From NCBI RefSeq assembly GCF_004340465.1, contig NZ_SLVV01000008.1, positions 89,099 to 153,098 of the forward strand: a stretch of DNA of 64,000 nucleotides. The letters run 5' to 3'. The notes beneath the pieces are model-generated. The model had not been told where the DNA came from. It made no database searches and was given only the letters and a program-made list of their open reading frames with translations. The translations under genes were made by a program, and so were the position numbers. This stretch comes from Mesobacillus foraminis (GTDB lineage Bacteria > Bacillota > Bacilli > Bacillales > Cytobacillaceae). Shown here piece after piece: positions 42,971-52,604 of this stretch. Each line of letters begins with the position of its first letter. The stretch's first letter is position 1.

Positions 42971-43010
42971 AAAAAGGCTGGCCAGAATTTAATTTCGGGC
43001 CAGCTTTTTT
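42971..43010 (+). terminator. Rho-independent terminator of speE-speB
   Basis: An imperfect long stem (AAAAAGGCTGGCC paired with GGCCAGCTTTTTT) starts at the speB stop and ends in six T. Confidence 0.88.
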
Positions 43011-43259
43011 ATTTTAGCTGTGGGGCTGAATGGAGCCTAACTTTTGGGGAAGTAGGCAATCCGCAGGAACAGCAGGGATTGCCCGCTTTTGAGAAATGAA
43101 TACCTGGATCTAAACTCAAACTGGGTTTATTTTAAAAGAACTTGATCGAGCCCTTGAGATTTCTTCCCGGAATATTTATACTAATGGTTTATAATGGGAT
43201 AAAAAACGCTGTCGTATTTTTCAGCAGAAGTTTGATAAAATGAAAAGGATGTGTTGTCG

Positions 43260-43700
43260 GTGTCGAACAACAGGCCCGCAGAACAGAATCCTGTCAAAGT
43301 TACCGTTACAACGGCCATACAGGATGGGGAGCAGCAGGAAACCTATGAATTGACCACCTTTGGCCGATATTATAAAAAGGGCAGAAGCTCCTACCTTCAA
43401 TACGATGAGACGATGGAGGAAGGGGTCGTCCACACGACTGTAAAAGCATCCGGAAATGAAGTGCTGATCCTTAGGTCAGGTGCGATCAAGATGAGGCTTC
43501 ATCTCTTGCAGGATAAAAAAACGCCGGGAAATTACCACTCGCCATACGGACTGCTGCAGACTGAAGCGGATACCAGGAAAGTGGACATTGCCATGGGCAG
43601 CAGCAGCGGAATGATAAAGGTCTTTTATGAACTGGCGATACAGGGCGCACATGCAGGTACATATCAGATGAACATTGATTACAAGGAGGAACGGAAATGA
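43260..43700 (+). CDS. ywiB: DUF1934 protein YwiB
   Basis: The 146-residue cytoplasmic protein of the DUF1934 family has a calycin-like beta-barrel. The first strand segment P-V-K-V-T-V-T-T and [10 protein letters not shown] are recognisable, as is the T-P-Y/S-P-Y-G-type motif near residue 105. The GTG at 43260 is chosen because AAAAGGATG stands 8 bases upstream; GTG and TTG codons at 43251 and 43254 overlap that site. It overlaps argS by 4 bases (ATGA), so translation is coupled. B. subtilis has the same ywiB-argS order. Function unknown. Confidence 0.85.
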   Translation: MSNNRPAEQNPVKVTVTTAIQDGEQQETYELTTFGRYYKKGRSSYLQYDETMEEGVVHTTVKASGNEVLILRSGAIKMRLHLLQDKKTPGNYHSPYGLLQTEADTRKVDIAMGSSSGMIKVFYELAIQGAHAGTYQMNIDYKEERK

Positions 43701-45367
43701 ACATAGTCGAGCAGGTTCAGAACAAGCTCAAAGAAGAAATCAAAAATGCCGTTTTAAAAGCGGGCCTTGCAGCAGAGGATCAGATTCCGGGAGTCGTCCT
43801 TGAGCTTCCAAAGGAAAAAGCCCATGGTGATTACTCCACCAACATGGCGATGCAGCTTGCTCGTGTAGCCAAAAAGGCACCTCGCAAAATCGCGGAGGAG
43901 CTTGTGGAACACTTTGATAAAAGCAAAGCGTCCATTGAAAAAATTGAAATTGCCGGGCCTGGTTTTATCAATTTTTATATGAATAACAGCTATCTTACTG
44001 ACTTGATTCCTGCAATTCTTGAAGCAGGAAGCCGCTACGGCGAGACGAATGTCGGCAACGGTCAGAAAGTCCAGGTGGAATTTGTTTCTGCCAATCCAAC
44101 AGGGGACCTGCATCTTGGACATGCCCGCGGTGCAGCAATTGGGGACTCCCTGAGCAATGTGCTGGCAAAGGCTGGCTATGATGTGTCCCGTGAGTATTAC
44201 ATCAATGATGCAGGAAATCAGATCAACAATCTGGCTTTATCCGTTGAAGCACGCTATTTTCAGGCACTTGGGATGGATAAAGAAATGCCGGAAGACGGCT
44301 ATCACGGTGCCGACATTGTCGGAATCGGCAAAAAGCTTGCTGAAGAGCATGGCGATAAATTCGTTTCCATGCCTGACGAGGAACGCTTTGCTGAGTTCCG
44401 CGAATATGGCCTGAAATACGAAATGGAAAAGCTGAAAAAGGATCTTGAGAACTTCCGCGTCGGCTTTGATGTATGGTATTCGGAAACTTCTCTTTACCAT
44501 AATGGCAAAATTGAAAAGGCCCTTGAAACTCTTAAAGAGAATGGGCATATTTACGAAGAGGACGGGGCAACCTGGTTCCGTTCGACTGCATTCGGCGATG
44601 ACAAGGACCGTGTCCTCATCAAGCAGGATGGCTCTTTCACGTATCTTCTTCCGGATATTGCCTACCACAAGGATAAGCTCGAGCGCGGCTTTGAAAAGCT
44701 GATCAACGTGTGGGGCGCCGACCACCATGGCTATATTCCACGGATGAGAGCGGCCATCCAGGCGCTTGGCTATGACGGGGAAGCTCTGGAAGTGGAAATT
44801 ATCCAGCTTGTCCATCTATACAAGAACGGCGAAAAAATGAAGATGAGCAAACGGACTGGGAAAGCAGTCACGATGCGTGACCTGACCGATGAGGTCGGCC
44901 TCGATGCCACTCGTTATTTCTTTGCGATGAGAAGCTCGGACACTCATATGGACTTCGACCTGGACCTTGCTGTGTCCCAGTCCAATGATAACCCGGTGTA
45001 TTATGCACAATATGCGCATGCACGGATTTGCTCGATTCTTCGCCAGGCAGAGGAGCAGGGTGCTGCTGTTACAACGGAGGCTGATTTCAGCCTGGTGGGT
45101 GCTGAAAAGGAAATCGACCTGCTGAAGAAGCTTGGGGAATTCCCGCAGGCAGTGGCGGAAGCAGCGCAGAAACGAGTGCCGCACCGCGTAACGAATTATA
45201 TTTTCGACCTTGCATCTGCCTTCCATAGCTTCTATAACGCTGAAAAGGTCCTTGACGCCGAGCATGCTGACAGAACATCAGCCCGTCTCGGACTGGTAAA
45301 ATCAGTACAAGTAACATTGAAGAATGCATTGGAGCTCATCGGAGTATCTGCTCCTGAAAAAATGTAA
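43697..45367 (+). CDS. argS: Arginyl-tRNA synthetase
   Basis: This class Ia synthetase of 556 residues charges tRNA-Arg. The N-terminal additional domain (about residues 1-110) binds the tRNA elbow. The HIGH-type motif appears as [10 protein letters not shown], and a KMSK-type loop as [12 protein letters not shown]. The helical anticodon-binding domain with the DALR pattern ends the protein. ACAAGGAGGAAC precedes the ATG, and the start overlaps the ywiB stop. I looked for a T-box upstream and saw none. Confidence 0.96.
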   Translation: MNIVEQVQNKLKEEIKNAVLKAGLAAEDQIPGVVLELPKEKAHGDYSTNMAMQLARVAKKAPRKIAEELVEHFDKSKASIEKIEIAGPGFINFYMNNSYLTDLIPAILEAGSRYGETNVGNGQKVQVEFVSANPTGDLHLGHARGAAIGDSLSNVLAKAGYDVSREYYINDAGNQINNLALSVEARYFQALGMDKEMPEDGYHGADIVGIGKKLAEEHGDKFVSMPDEERFAEFREYGLKYEMEKLKKDLENFRVGFDVWYSETSLYHNGKIEKALETLKENGHIYEEDGATWFRSTAFGDDKDRVLIKQDGSFTYLLPDIAYHKDKLERGFEKLINVWGADHHGYIPRMRAAIQALGYDGEALEVEIIQLVHLYKNGEKMKMSKRTGKAVTMRDLTDEVGLDATRYFFAMRSSDTHMDFDLDLAVSQSNDNPVYYAQYAHARICSILRQAEEQGAAVTTEADFSLVGAEKEIDLLKKLGEFPQAVAEAAQKRVPHRVTNYIFDLASAFHSFYNAEKVLDAEHADRTSARLGLVKSVQVTLKNALELIGVSAPEKM

Positions 45368-45373
45368 TAATGG

Positions 45374-45406
45374 AAGGCCATCTCTGGTTGGGAGATGGCC
45401 TTTTGT
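45374..45406 (+). terminator. Rho-independent terminator of ywiB-argS
   Basis: A perfect 11-bp stem, AAGGCCATCTC (45374-45384) with GAGATGGCCTT (45392-45402), is followed by TTTT-G-TTTTT. Confidence 0.92.
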
Positions 45407-45473
45407 TTTTATAGGTCTCTTTTCCTCTTTGCTGTAAATGTTTTACAGCAAAAAGGAATATAACGATCACAAT

Positions 45474-45588
45474 CAGGAATAAAGCTGTGCTAATCAGGAA
45501 TAATTCGACACAAATGGATGTGTATCGGCACGCATCGGGAATAAACCGACGCACATCGGAAATAAACCGATGCACATCGGAATTAAAG
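45474..45588. repeat. 21-bp tandem repeat, CAGGAATAAA / CGGGAATAAA family, five recognisable units
   Basis: Cores lie at 45474, 45495, 45536, 45557 and 45578. The steps are 21, 41, 21 and 21 bases; the 41-base step hides one diverged unit. Typical units read C-A/G-G-G/A-A-A-T-A-A-A followed by C-C-G-A-C/T-G-C-A-C-A-T. This is the same family as at 36988. The stretch between the argS terminator and the uvsE stop holds no gene. Confidence 0.88.
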
Positions 45589-45651
45589 ATACTCCAGCAA
45601 TAAAAACTCCCAAATCTTTAAGCAAAATACTAAAATCAGGATCCTTTTACG

Positions 45652-46608
45652 CTATTTCCACTCTAAAGTAGCCCCGCCGATTCGTTTTACGCCCCGTATT
45701 TTACTTAAATCTTCTACTAATGCGAGGGTGGCCTGGTCTTTTCGCTTGGCCTCGATCATAAAGTCGACGTCCTGGCCGATTCCGCGCAGGATATCGATCA
45801 GCGGTTTGATGAATTCTGGATCGACATAGTCGGCATGGGAGCGGAAGGTTTTCTCCGACTTGGGAGAGGAGATATGAATCTTTGGCCGCAGCCCGAGCCG
45901 TTCCCAGGTGGCAAATCCCTGCGGCAGCAGCTCTTCCAGCGGCATGGTGCCGAGATTGGCCATATGATGGTGATAATCAAACATCAAGGGGACATCTTCT
46001 TTCTGGCATGCAGCCAGGGTTTCATCGGCATTGTAGGTTTTATCGTCATTTTCCAGTGTTGTAATGGATTTGATATGGGCGGGGAGCTTCTTGAAATTTT
46101 CATGGAATCTTACAATCGTCTCCGCTTTGTCCCCATAAGCCCCGCCGATATGAATATTGAGAATGGCCTCGTTTTCAAGGCCCATGGCCTCAAGCATCCG
46201 GTAATGGTACTCCATATCGATGACGGCATTGTCCGTCACGTTCGGGCGAGGCGAGGTAAACAGCGTATACTGGTTTGGATGAAAGCTCGTTCTGATGCCA
46301 TGTGCACGAACCAGCTCGCCGATTTCGGTCCACTTATCCCGGAATGGAGTGACGAAGTCCCAGTTGACCTCGGGATGGGTGGCTAGCGGTGCAATCGAGC
46401 TCGAAAAACGATAAAGCGGGATGTCATGCGCAATATTGTAATGAATCATTCTTTTCGTATTTTCCAGGTTTATCGAGGTAACCGACAAAAGCTTGTCCAT
46501 GCGCTCCTCTTCGGGCAGCTGGCTGTACCTTGCGAAGGTCACCGCCTTGGAAGGGGAAGCCTCCCATAAGGAAATGGCTGTGGAAACGTAACCAAACCGA
46601 ATAATCAT
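45652..46608 (-). CDS. uvsE: UV DNA damage endonuclease (UVDE)
   Basis: UvsE nicks DNA 5' to cyclobutane dimers and 6-4 photoproducts, an alternative to UvrABC. The 318-residue TIM-barrel enzyme has family segments F-G-Y-V-S at the start, [21 protein letters not shown] and L-M-F-D-Y-H-H-H, which supply the three-metal site. AAAGGAGGC precedes the ATG. It is the second gene of a clsB-uvsE pair with a 20-base gap. In B. subtilis the gene (ywjD) is important for UV resistance of spores. Confidence 0.95.
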   Translation of the reverse strand: MIIRFGYVSTAISLWEASPSKAVTFARYSQLPEEERMDKLLSVTSINLENTKRMIHYNIAHDIPLYRFSSSIAPLATHPEVNWDFVTPFRDKWTEIGELVRAHGIRTSFHPNQYTLFTSPRPNVTDNAVIDMEYHYRMLEAMGLENEAILNIHIGGAYGDKAETIVRFHENFKKLPAHIKSITTLENDDKTYNADETLAACQKEDVPLMFDYHHHMANLGTMPLEELLPQGFATWERLGLRPKIHISSPKSEKTFRSHADYVDPEFIKPLIDILRGIGQDVDFMIEAKRKDQATLALVEDLSKIRGVKRIGGATLEWK

Positions 46609-46628
46609 AGCAAGCCTCCTTTATAAAA

Positions 46629-47828
46629 TCAGAGAAAGTAGGAGACTGTCCGCGCAGTTCTTTCTTTGAGAGCCCTGTATGGGTTGAACGTCGTTAACTC
46701 AGAAAGACTGACAGGTTTCGAATCTAAAAGGTCCTGGTGAAGGATCCCTTTTACTCTCCTGATAAAGTTAAAATCATAAACTAGACAATTCAGCTCAAAA
46801 TTAAGGAACATGCTCCGTTTGTCGAAATTTGCTGTCCCTAGGTCGCAAAGTGTGTCATCAATGACGAGAACCTTGGCATGATAAAAGCCTTTTTTATATT
46901 GATGAACCTCTGCCCCTGCTTTTAAAAGCGTGCGCAGGTATTGGTAGCTCGCTTCTTTGACAAGAAGGTGGTCCGCTTTAAAAGGGACAAGCAGAGTCAG
47001 GGAGACACCTCGGTCGATCGCGTCAAGCAGTTCCGTAAAGATTCTCTGGCTGGGAATGAAGTAGGGTGTTCCGATAAAAATCGATTCCTCAGCCTTAGTG
47101 ATAAGGTTGTATAAAGTGTCCTCGAGCAGCCTGCCTTCGGACGGGACAAACTGGTGGGGAATGCTTCCCTGTTTCTGCTTAGGAAAGTAAAGCTCCTTTT
47201 GCAGCAGATTGATTTTAGCCGAGTCCTTCCAGTCAATCAGGAACTCTTTTTGCAGGTCCTGCACTCCATCGCCTGTTAATTTTAGGTGATAATCCCGCCA
47301 CGGGCTGAGCTTCTTATCCAGGTCGATGTATTCCTTTCCGATATTGAAGCCGCCAAAAAAGCCGATGCATCCATCAAGTACGGTTATTTTGCGATGGTTC
47401 CTGACCTGCGAGGAATAAAACAAGAAAGGGAGCCTTGGCTTTTGACTGAAGGCAAACTCCACGCCTGCTTCCTTAAGCTCTTTCCTGGACTTGCGTGAAA
47501 TCCGGCATCCGACCCAGTCCACAAGCAGCCGGACCTCGACGCCTTGCCGGGCCTTCTCCTTCAGGATTCCCAGGAATTCATTTGAAATTGGGTCGTTTTT
47601 GACAATGTAAAACAAAATATGGATATGCTTCTTAGCTTTTTTTACCTCGTTAAAATAGTCCTCAAACAAATCAGGCCCGTGAATGAAAATGTCTATGTCA
47701 CTCTTCCTGACGGGGAAGGTTCTTTTATTTACCTTTGAAAGGTGCTTCCTTCTCCCAAGTGTAAAATCAAGTGCCGCCAGCAGGAGCAGTCCGACAATGA
47801 TGCTCAATATCCATAGTGAAATCTCCAC
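46629..47828 (-). CDS. clsB: Cardiolipin synthase-type phospholipase D protein (YwjE)
   Basis: The 399-residue protein has an N-terminal membrane helix and two HKD motifs: NHRKITVLDG with the following G-G-F-N-I-G, and Y-H-A-K-V-L-V-I-D-D with G-T-A-N-F-D-K-R-S. It would join two phosphatidylglycerol molecules to give cardiolipin. The start is GTG at 47828 behind AAAGGAG. The sequence and its place beside uvsE match B. subtilis ywjE (clsB), a minor synthase expressed in sporulation. The first HKD-type histidine-arginine-lysine triad (H-R-K) is the family form. Confidence 0.9.
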   Translation of the reverse strand: MEISLWILSIIVGLLLLAALDFTLGRRKHLSKVNKRTFPVRKSDIDIFIHGPDLFEDYFNEVKKAKKHIHILFYIVKNDPISNEFLGILKEKARQGVEVRLLVDWVGCRISRKSRKELKEAGVEFAFSQKPRLPFLFYSSQVRNHRKITVLDGCIGFFGGFNIGKEYIDLDKKLSPWRDYHLKLTGDGVQDLQKEFLIDWKDSAKINLLQKELYFPKQKQGSIPHQFVPSEGRLLEDTLYNLITKAEESIFIGTPYFIPSQRIFTELLDAIDRGVSLTLLVPFKADHLLVKEASYQYLRTLLKAGAEVHQYKKGFYHAKVLVIDDTLCDLGTANFDKRSMFLNFELNCLVYDFNFIRRVKGILHQDLLDSKPVSLSELTTFNPYRALKERTARTVSYFL

Positions 47829-47993
47829 AGCAATCCGGCTCCTTTGATTAGAGTCTGTTTATAATGAAAATATGGTACTAGGGGTTCCTGTTTCAGAGAG
47901 TTTTTTTTATTGTTGCCGAATCTTCCATATCTATGAGCAAATTACTGGCAATATGTCTGCAGAAAACAAAAATACAATTTTTTAAGAAAAAAG

Positions 47994-48021
47994 TTGACTG
48001 AATGCTCATTCATTATATAAT
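47994..48021 (+). promoter_or_regulatory. fadF promoter with a palindromic TetR-type operator in the spacer
   Basis: TTGACT (47994-47999) and a perfect TATAAT (48016-48021) are 16 bases apart. The spacer contains TGAATGCTCATTCA, with perfect 6-base inverted arms. The half-sites equal those of the FadR (YsiA) box of Bacillus, but the gap between them is 2 bases rather than 6. A repressor bound here would block polymerase. Which TetR protein binds is inferred. Confidence 0.75.
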
Positions 48022-48118
48022 GAAATTAAGAACAAATTCTGAAAATTCCTTTGGTTTAGAATTTTCACCAGGACACCGGCCTTCATTCGTCCGTACTTCA
48101 GGGAAAGGGAGTTGAATT

Positions 48119-50230
48119 ATGAACGGTCTGCTTTGGGTTAATCTGATCGCATTCCTTTTTGTAACCGCTTACGCAGTCAGTCTGTTCGTCTATGTGGTCA
48201 GGACAAGGATCCAGTATATCAGGCTAGGGAAGGAATCTCAGTTTGATGACCATGTAAAAGAGCGCCTTAACAGGATCTGGGTCATGGTGTTTGGCCAGAA
48301 GAAGCTCATGAAGGACAAAAAGAGCGGAATCATTCATGTGATGTTTTTTTATGGATTTATTTTGGTCCAGTTTGGGGCAATCGATTTTATCTGGAAAGGG
48401 ATAAATCCCGGCTCGCACCTGCCCCTTGGGCCGCTCTATCCAGCCTTCACCTTTTTTCAGGAAATTGTTACCTTATTGATTCTCGTCGCCGTTGTCTGGG
48501 CTTTCCACCGGCGCTATGTGGAAAAACTGGTCCGATTGAAACGCGGCTTTAAAAATGGGCTTGTGCTGTTATTTATTGGCGGCCTGATGCTCTCGGTCCT
48601 TTTGGGCAATGGGATGAGCCTGATCTGGCACGGCCATGAAGGGACTTGGACGGAGCCTGTTGCCTCTCTGATTGCCGGCGCGTTTTCCTGGCTTCCCGTG
48701 ACCGGGGCAATTGCGGTATTTTACATTGCCTGGTGGATTCACTTGGTCTTCCTGCTGTCATTCCTGGTATATGTGCCGCAGGGGAAGCATGCCCACTTGA
48801 TTGCAGGACCTGCGAATGTCTATCTGACACGTGTCGGGCCTGCTGCTAAACCAAGCAAGATTGACTTTGAGGACGAAACGCAGGAAAGCTTCGGGGTAGG
48901 GAAAATTACTGATTTTACCCAGGAGCAGATGATCGACTTTTACGCCTGTGTGGAATGCGGGCGCTGTACGAATATGTGCCCGGCCACAGGAACAGGGAAA
49001 ATGCTTTCGCCGATGGATCTGATCCTCAAGATGCGTGACCATCTGACAAACCATGGGGCGGCTGTTACCTCGAAACAGCCATGGGTCCCTGCGTTTGCGT
49101 TTGCCAATACAACCGGCAATCAGCTTGCCCTGGCCGGTGCAGGTGCGGGAGCCGAGGAAGCGGCCGCGAGTCTGGCATACAATCCAAGCCTGATCGGAGA
49201 TGTGATCACGGAAGAAGAAATCTGGGCCTGTACAACCTGCCGGAATTGTGAGGACCAGTGTCCGGTCATGAACGAACATGTTGATAAAATTATTGATCTG
49301 CGCCGTTACCTGGTGCTAACGGAAGGCAAAATGGACGGAGACGCACAGCGGGCGATGACCAATATTGAAAGGCAGGGAAACCCCTGGGGGCTAAACCGGA
49401 AAGAGAAGGAAAACTGGCGCGGTTTGCGGGATGATGTAGTGATTCCAACCGTAAAGGAAGTAAAAAAAGCCGGGGAAGAGTTCGAATACCTTTTCTGGGT
49501 TGGGGCGATGGGGGCGTTTGACAATCGCAGCCAGAAGATTGCGTTAAGCTTTGCCAGGCTGCTGAATGAAGCTGGCGTCAAATTTGCCATTCTCGGAAAC
49601 AAGGAAAAAAATTCAGGGGACACGCCAAGGCGTCTTGGAAACGAGTTCCTGTTTCAGGAGCTGGCGGCAAAGAATATTGAGGAGTTCGAAAAGAACGATG
49701 TTAAGAAAATCGTTACGATTGATCCTCATGCCTACAATATTTTTAAAAATGAGTACCCCGATTTCGGCCTCGAGGCCGAGGTCTACCACCATACGGAATT
49801 GCTTTCGCAGCTGGTGAAGGAAGGAAGGCTTGTGCCGAAGCACTCCCTTGATGAAACGATTGCGTTCCACGATTCCTGTTATCTGGGAAGATACAACGAG
49901 GTATATGATGCACCTCGTGAGATCATCAAGGCCATTCCGGGAGTCACGCTGAAGGAAATCGAGCGCAGCCGTGAAAATGCCATGTGCTGCGGTGCCGGCG
50001 GCGGGCTGATGTGGATGGAGGAGGAAACGGGGCACCGGATCAATGTTGCCCGTACTGAACAGGCCCTGGCTGTCAATCCGTCGGTTATCAGCTCCGGCTG
50101 TCCATACTGCCTGACGATGCTGACAGATGGAACAAAAGCGAAAGAAGTGGAGGAAAGTGTGAGCACCTACGATGTCGCCGAGCTTCTTGAGAAATCAGTG
50201 TTTGGGGAAAAACAGCCTGTAGTTTCATAA
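48119..50230 (+). CDS. fadF: FadF-type iron-sulfur oxidoreductase linked to fatty acid oxidation
   Basis: The 703-residue membrane protein starts with about six helices resembling the NarI-type cytochrome b domain. A ferredoxin-like segment follows with two 4Fe-4S ligand sets (CVECGRCTNMCP and CTTCRNCEDQCP at about residues 280-385). Two cysteine-rich CCG-type domains, as in heterodisulfide reductases, end the protein (H-D-S-C-Y-L-G-R and M-C-C-G-A-G-G-G). It is thought to pass electrons from acyl-CoA dehydrogenases, through electron-transfer flavoprotein, to quinones. B. subtilis FadF (YwjF) stands in the same locus before acdA and rpoE. It has its own promoter and terminator here. Confidence 0.9.
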   Translation: MNGLLWVNLIAFLFVTAYAVSLFVYVVRTRIQYIRLGKESQFDDHVKERLNRIWVMVFGQKKLMKDKKSGIIHVMFFYGFILVQFGAIDFIWKGINPGSHLPLGPLYPAFTFFQEIVTLLILVAVVWAFHRRYVEKLVRLKRGFKNGLVLLFIGGLMLSVLLGNGMSLIWHGHEGTWTEPVASLIAGAFSWLPVTGAIAVFYIAWWIHLVFLLSFLVYVPQGKHAHLIAGPANVYLTRVGPAAKPSKIDFEDETQESFGVGKITDFTQEQMIDFYACVECGRCTNMCPATGTGKMLSPMDLILKMRDHLTNHGAAVTSKQPWVPAFAFANTTGNQLALAGAGAGAEEAAASLAYNPSLIGDVITEEEIWACTTCRNCEDQCPVMNEHVDKIIDLRRYLVLTEGKMDGDAQRAMTNIERQGNPWGLNRKEKENWRGLRDDVVIPTVKEVKKAGEEFEYLFWVGAMGAFDNRSQKIALSFARLLNEAGVKFAILGNKEKNSGDTPRRLGNEFLFQELAAKNIEEFEKNDVKKIVTIDPHAYNIFKNEYPDFGLEAEVYHHTELLSQLVKEGRLVPKHSLDETIAFHDSCYLGRYNEVYDAPREIIKAIPGVTLKEIERSRENAMCCGAGGGLMWMEEETGHRINVARTEQALAVNPSVISSGCPYCLTMLTDGTKAKEVEESVSTYDVAELLEKSVFGEKQPVVS

Positions 50231-50277
50231 ATCTAGCGTTAAGACAGGATCCGGGAACTTCAAGTGCCATCCATCGG

Positions 50278-50308
50278 TTCAGCGGCGGGAATCTCGCCGC
50301 TGAATTTT
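50278..50308 (+). terminator. Rho-independent terminator of fadF
   Basis: A perfect 10-bp stem, TTCAGCGGCG (50278-50287) with CGCCGCTGAA (50295-50304), is followed by TTTT. It separates fadF from the acyl-CoA operon downstream. Confidence 0.85.
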
Positions 50309-50339
50309 CCCGGTAAAAATCACCTGTGCAATAATTTAA

Positions 50340-50354
50340 TTTAAACGCTTTCAT
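50340..50354 (+). promoter_or_regulatory. Candidate cre (CcpA) site of the acyl-CoA operon
   Basis: Read on the minus strand, ATGAAAGCGTTTAAA matches the cre core TGAAAGCGnTTnAA closely. It lies 120 bases before the thiolase gene. Carbon catabolite repression of beta-oxidation genes by CcpA is known in B. subtilis (mmg operon). Confidence 0.65.
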
Positions 50355-50390
50355 AGGATGTAACAGAACAGAAAAACGCCGGGTACAGGC

Positions 50391-50408
50391 TGAGCGAGCG
50401 TTCGGTCA
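50391..50408. promoter_or_regulatory. Candidate TetR-family operator upstream of the thiolase gene
   Basis: TGAGCGAGCGTTCGGTCA is an 18-base imperfect palindrome (14 of 18 positions symmetric) with the TGAnCG / CGnTCA arms common for TetR regulators of acyl-CoA catabolism. The operon encodes such a regulator. It differs from the palindrome before fadF. A weak promoter (TTGCAT at 50416, AATTAT at 50438) follows. Confidence 0.55.
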
Positions 50409-50473
50409 AACAGGCTTGCATTGGTGGAACTGAACTAAATTATTATTCACTTTACGAAAAGGGGAGAAGAAGA

Positions 50474-51661
50474 ATGGGGAAAACCGTCATTTTGGCAGGG
50501 GCAAGAACACCAATCGGGAAAATGGGAGGAAGCTTGAGCAGCTTTACGGCTTCCGAACTTGGGGGCATCGCCATCAAGGAAGCCTTGAGGCGAGCGGGAG
50601 TGAATCCGGCAGTGGTAGGTGAAGTTATTCTGGGGAACGTCCTTCAGGGAGGCCAGGGGCAGCTTCCATCCCGGCAGGCGGCCAGGCATGCAGGACTTCC
50701 ATGGGAAGTGAAAACGGAGCTTGTGAACAAGGTCTGTGCGTCCGGCATGCGAAGTGTGACGCTTGCGGACTTGCTGATCAGGACTGGCGAGGAAGAGCTG
50801 ATTGTTGCAGGGGGGATGGAGTCGATGAGCAACGCCCCTTATGCGCTGCCTAAAGCACGCTGGGGATTAAGAATGGGAGATTCCGCCGTGAAGGATTTAA
50901 TGATTCATGACGGGCTAACTTGTTCGTTTACTGGAGTCCACATGGGGACCTATGGAAATGGTACGGCAAAGGAACTGGAAATCAGCAGGGAAGAACAGGA
51001 CCAATGGGCGCTTCGAAGCCACCAAAGGGTGATTCAAGCGGTTGACTCAGGGATTTTGGCGGAGGAAATCGTGCCGGTCGAAGTTCCCCAGAGGAGGGGC
51101 GAGCCTGTTTTGGTTGAGCATGATGAAGCGCCCAGAAAGGATACAAGTATCGAAAGTCTCAGCAAGCTGAAGCCGGTATTTGACCATGATGGAACGATTA
51201 CGGCCGGAAATGCGCCAGGTGTGAATGACGGGGCCGCTGCCCTTGTTCTGATGAGTGAGGAAAGAGCCGAGCGTGAGGGCCATAAGCCGCAGGGAGTGAT
51301 CCTTGCTCATGCAGCCGTTGCGCTGGAGGCCAAGGATTTTCCGAAAACGCCAGGCCTTGTGATTAACGAACTGCTGAAGAAAACAGGGAAGTCCGTTGAA
51401 GAGATTGATCTTTTTGAAATCAATGAGGCGTTTGCGGCTGTCGCCCTTGCCAGCGGGCAAATTGCAGGCCTTGACCACGAGAAGATTAATGTGAATGGCG
51501 GGGCGGTTGCTCTTGGCCATCCGATCGGAGCCAGCGGAACAAGAATTATTTTAACCCTTATGCACGAGCTGAAGCGCCGCGGCGGCGGAATCGGAATCGC
51601 AGCCATCTGTTCTGGAGGAGGGCAGGGAGATGCCATCATGATTGAGGTGCCGGGAAGCTGA
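50474..51661 (+). CDS. Acetyl-CoA C-acetyltransferase (thiolase)
   Basis: This 395-residue thiolase cleaves 3-ketoacyl-CoA, or forms acetoacetyl-CoA in reverse. The nucleophilic cysteine is in [10 protein letters not shown] (about residue 87). [25 protein letters not shown] (histidine) and [11 protein letters not shown] (second cysteine) complete the active site. Sequence style is MmgA/AtoB-like. The start follows AAAAGGGGAGAAGAAG. It is the first gene of a six-gene unit running through icmF. Confidence 0.94.
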   Translation: MGKTVILAGARTPIGKMGGSLSSFTASELGGIAIKEALRRAGVNPAVVGEVILGNVLQGGQGQLPSRQAARHAGLPWEVKTELVNKVCASGMRSVTLADLLIRTGEEELIVAGGMESMSNAPYALPKARWGLRMGDSAVKDLMIHDGLTCSFTGVHMGTYGNGTAKELEISREEQDQWALRSHQRVIQAVDSGILAEEIVPVEVPQRRGEPVLVEHDEAPRKDTSIESLSKLKPVFDHDGTITAGNAPGVNDGAAALVLMSEERAEREGHKPQGVILAHAAVALEAKDFPKTPGLVINELLKKTGKSVEEIDLFEINEAFAAVALASGQIAGLDHEKINVNGGAVALGHPIGASGTRIILTLMHELKRRGGGIGIAAICSGGGQGDAIMIEVPGS

Positions 51662-51728
51662 TGCAGGTTCATAGATAAGTAGAATGGGCACATGCACAAG
51701 TCTTTGAACAAAATGAGGAGGCAGAGGG

Positions 51729-52583
51729 ATGAAGGTTGAAAAGATTATGGTGATCGGGGCTGGGCAGATGGGATCAGGGATTGCACAGGTTTGCGCCGAA
51801 GCAGGATATTCGGTCCTCCTGAATGACCTGAAGGCCGAGTTCGTTGAGCGGGGATTGGGTGTCATCGGCAAAAATCTGGCCCGCCAGGTGGAGAAGGGGC
51901 GACTGACAACCACGCAGAAGGAAGAGATCCTCGGCCGAATTGCAGCCTCTTCAGACATCCAGGATTCTAGAGGAGCCGACCTGGTGATCGAGGCAGCCAT
52001 TGAAAACATGGAAGTTAAAACCAAGCTGTTTGCGCAGCTTGATGAGCTGGCGCCAGATCATGCGATTTTGGCGACCAACACCTCCTCCTTGCCAATAACA
52101 GAGATCGCCGCAGCCACGAGGCGGCCGGAGAAGGTCATCGGGATGCATTTTATGAACCCCGTGCCGGTCATGAAGCTTGTGGAAATTATTCGCGGGCTTG
52201 CCACTGCGGACGAAGTCTATCAGACAATTGAAAGCATAACGGAAAGGATCGGCAAGGTTCCGGTGGAGGTCGAAGATTTTCCTGGCTTTGTGTCCAACCG
52301 GATTCTTATGCCCATGATCAATGAGGCGATTTTCACCTTATATGAAGGGGTAGCTTCCAAAGAGGCAATCGATGAAGTGATGAAACTTGGCATGAATCAC
52401 CCGATGGGTCCTTTAACCCTGGCTGATTTCATTGGGCTGGATACCTGTCTTTATATTATGGAGACGCTTCATGAAGGATTTGGAGATGACAAATACCGTC
52501 CATGCCCGCTTCTGCGGAAGTATGTGAAGGCAGGGTGGCTTGGCCGGAAGTCCGGCCGCGGCTTTTACAGCTACGAATCATGA
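51729..52583 (+). CDS. 3-hydroxybutyryl-CoA dehydrogenase
   Basis: The 284-residue NAD-dependent enzyme oxidises 3-hydroxyacyl-CoA. It has a Rossmann motif GAGQMGSGIAQVCAEAG, the catalytic histidine in G-M-H-F-M-N-P-V-P-V-M, and a helical C-terminal dimerisation domain with N-R-I-L-M-P-M-I-N-E and N-H-P-M-G-P-L-T-L-A-D. It resembles MmgB of B. subtilis. GAGGAGGCAGAGGG precedes the ATG. It is 67 bases from the thiolase and 21 from the next gene, consistent with one transcript. Confidence 0.94.
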   Translation: MKVEKIMVIGAGQMGSGIAQVCAEAGYSVLLNDLKAEFVERGLGVIGKNLARQVEKGRLTTTQKEEILGRIAASSDIQDSRGADLVIEAAIENMEVKTKLFAQLDELAPDHAILATNTSSLPITEIAAATRRPEKVIGMHFMNPVPVMKLVEIIRGLATADEVYQTIESITERIGKVPVEVEDFPGFVSNRILMPMINEAIFTLYEGVASKEAIDEVMKLGMNHPMGPLTLADFIGLDTCLYIMETLHEGFGDDKYRPCPLLRKYVKAGWLGRKSGRGFYSYES

Positions 52584-52604
52584 TGGTGCAGGGAGGCGAA
52601 GCAC

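Noticed and set aside
43011-43259. T-box leader for argS
   Set aside because: No T-box consensus (such as TGGNACCGCG) or specifier-like structure is visible upstream of ywiB-argS.
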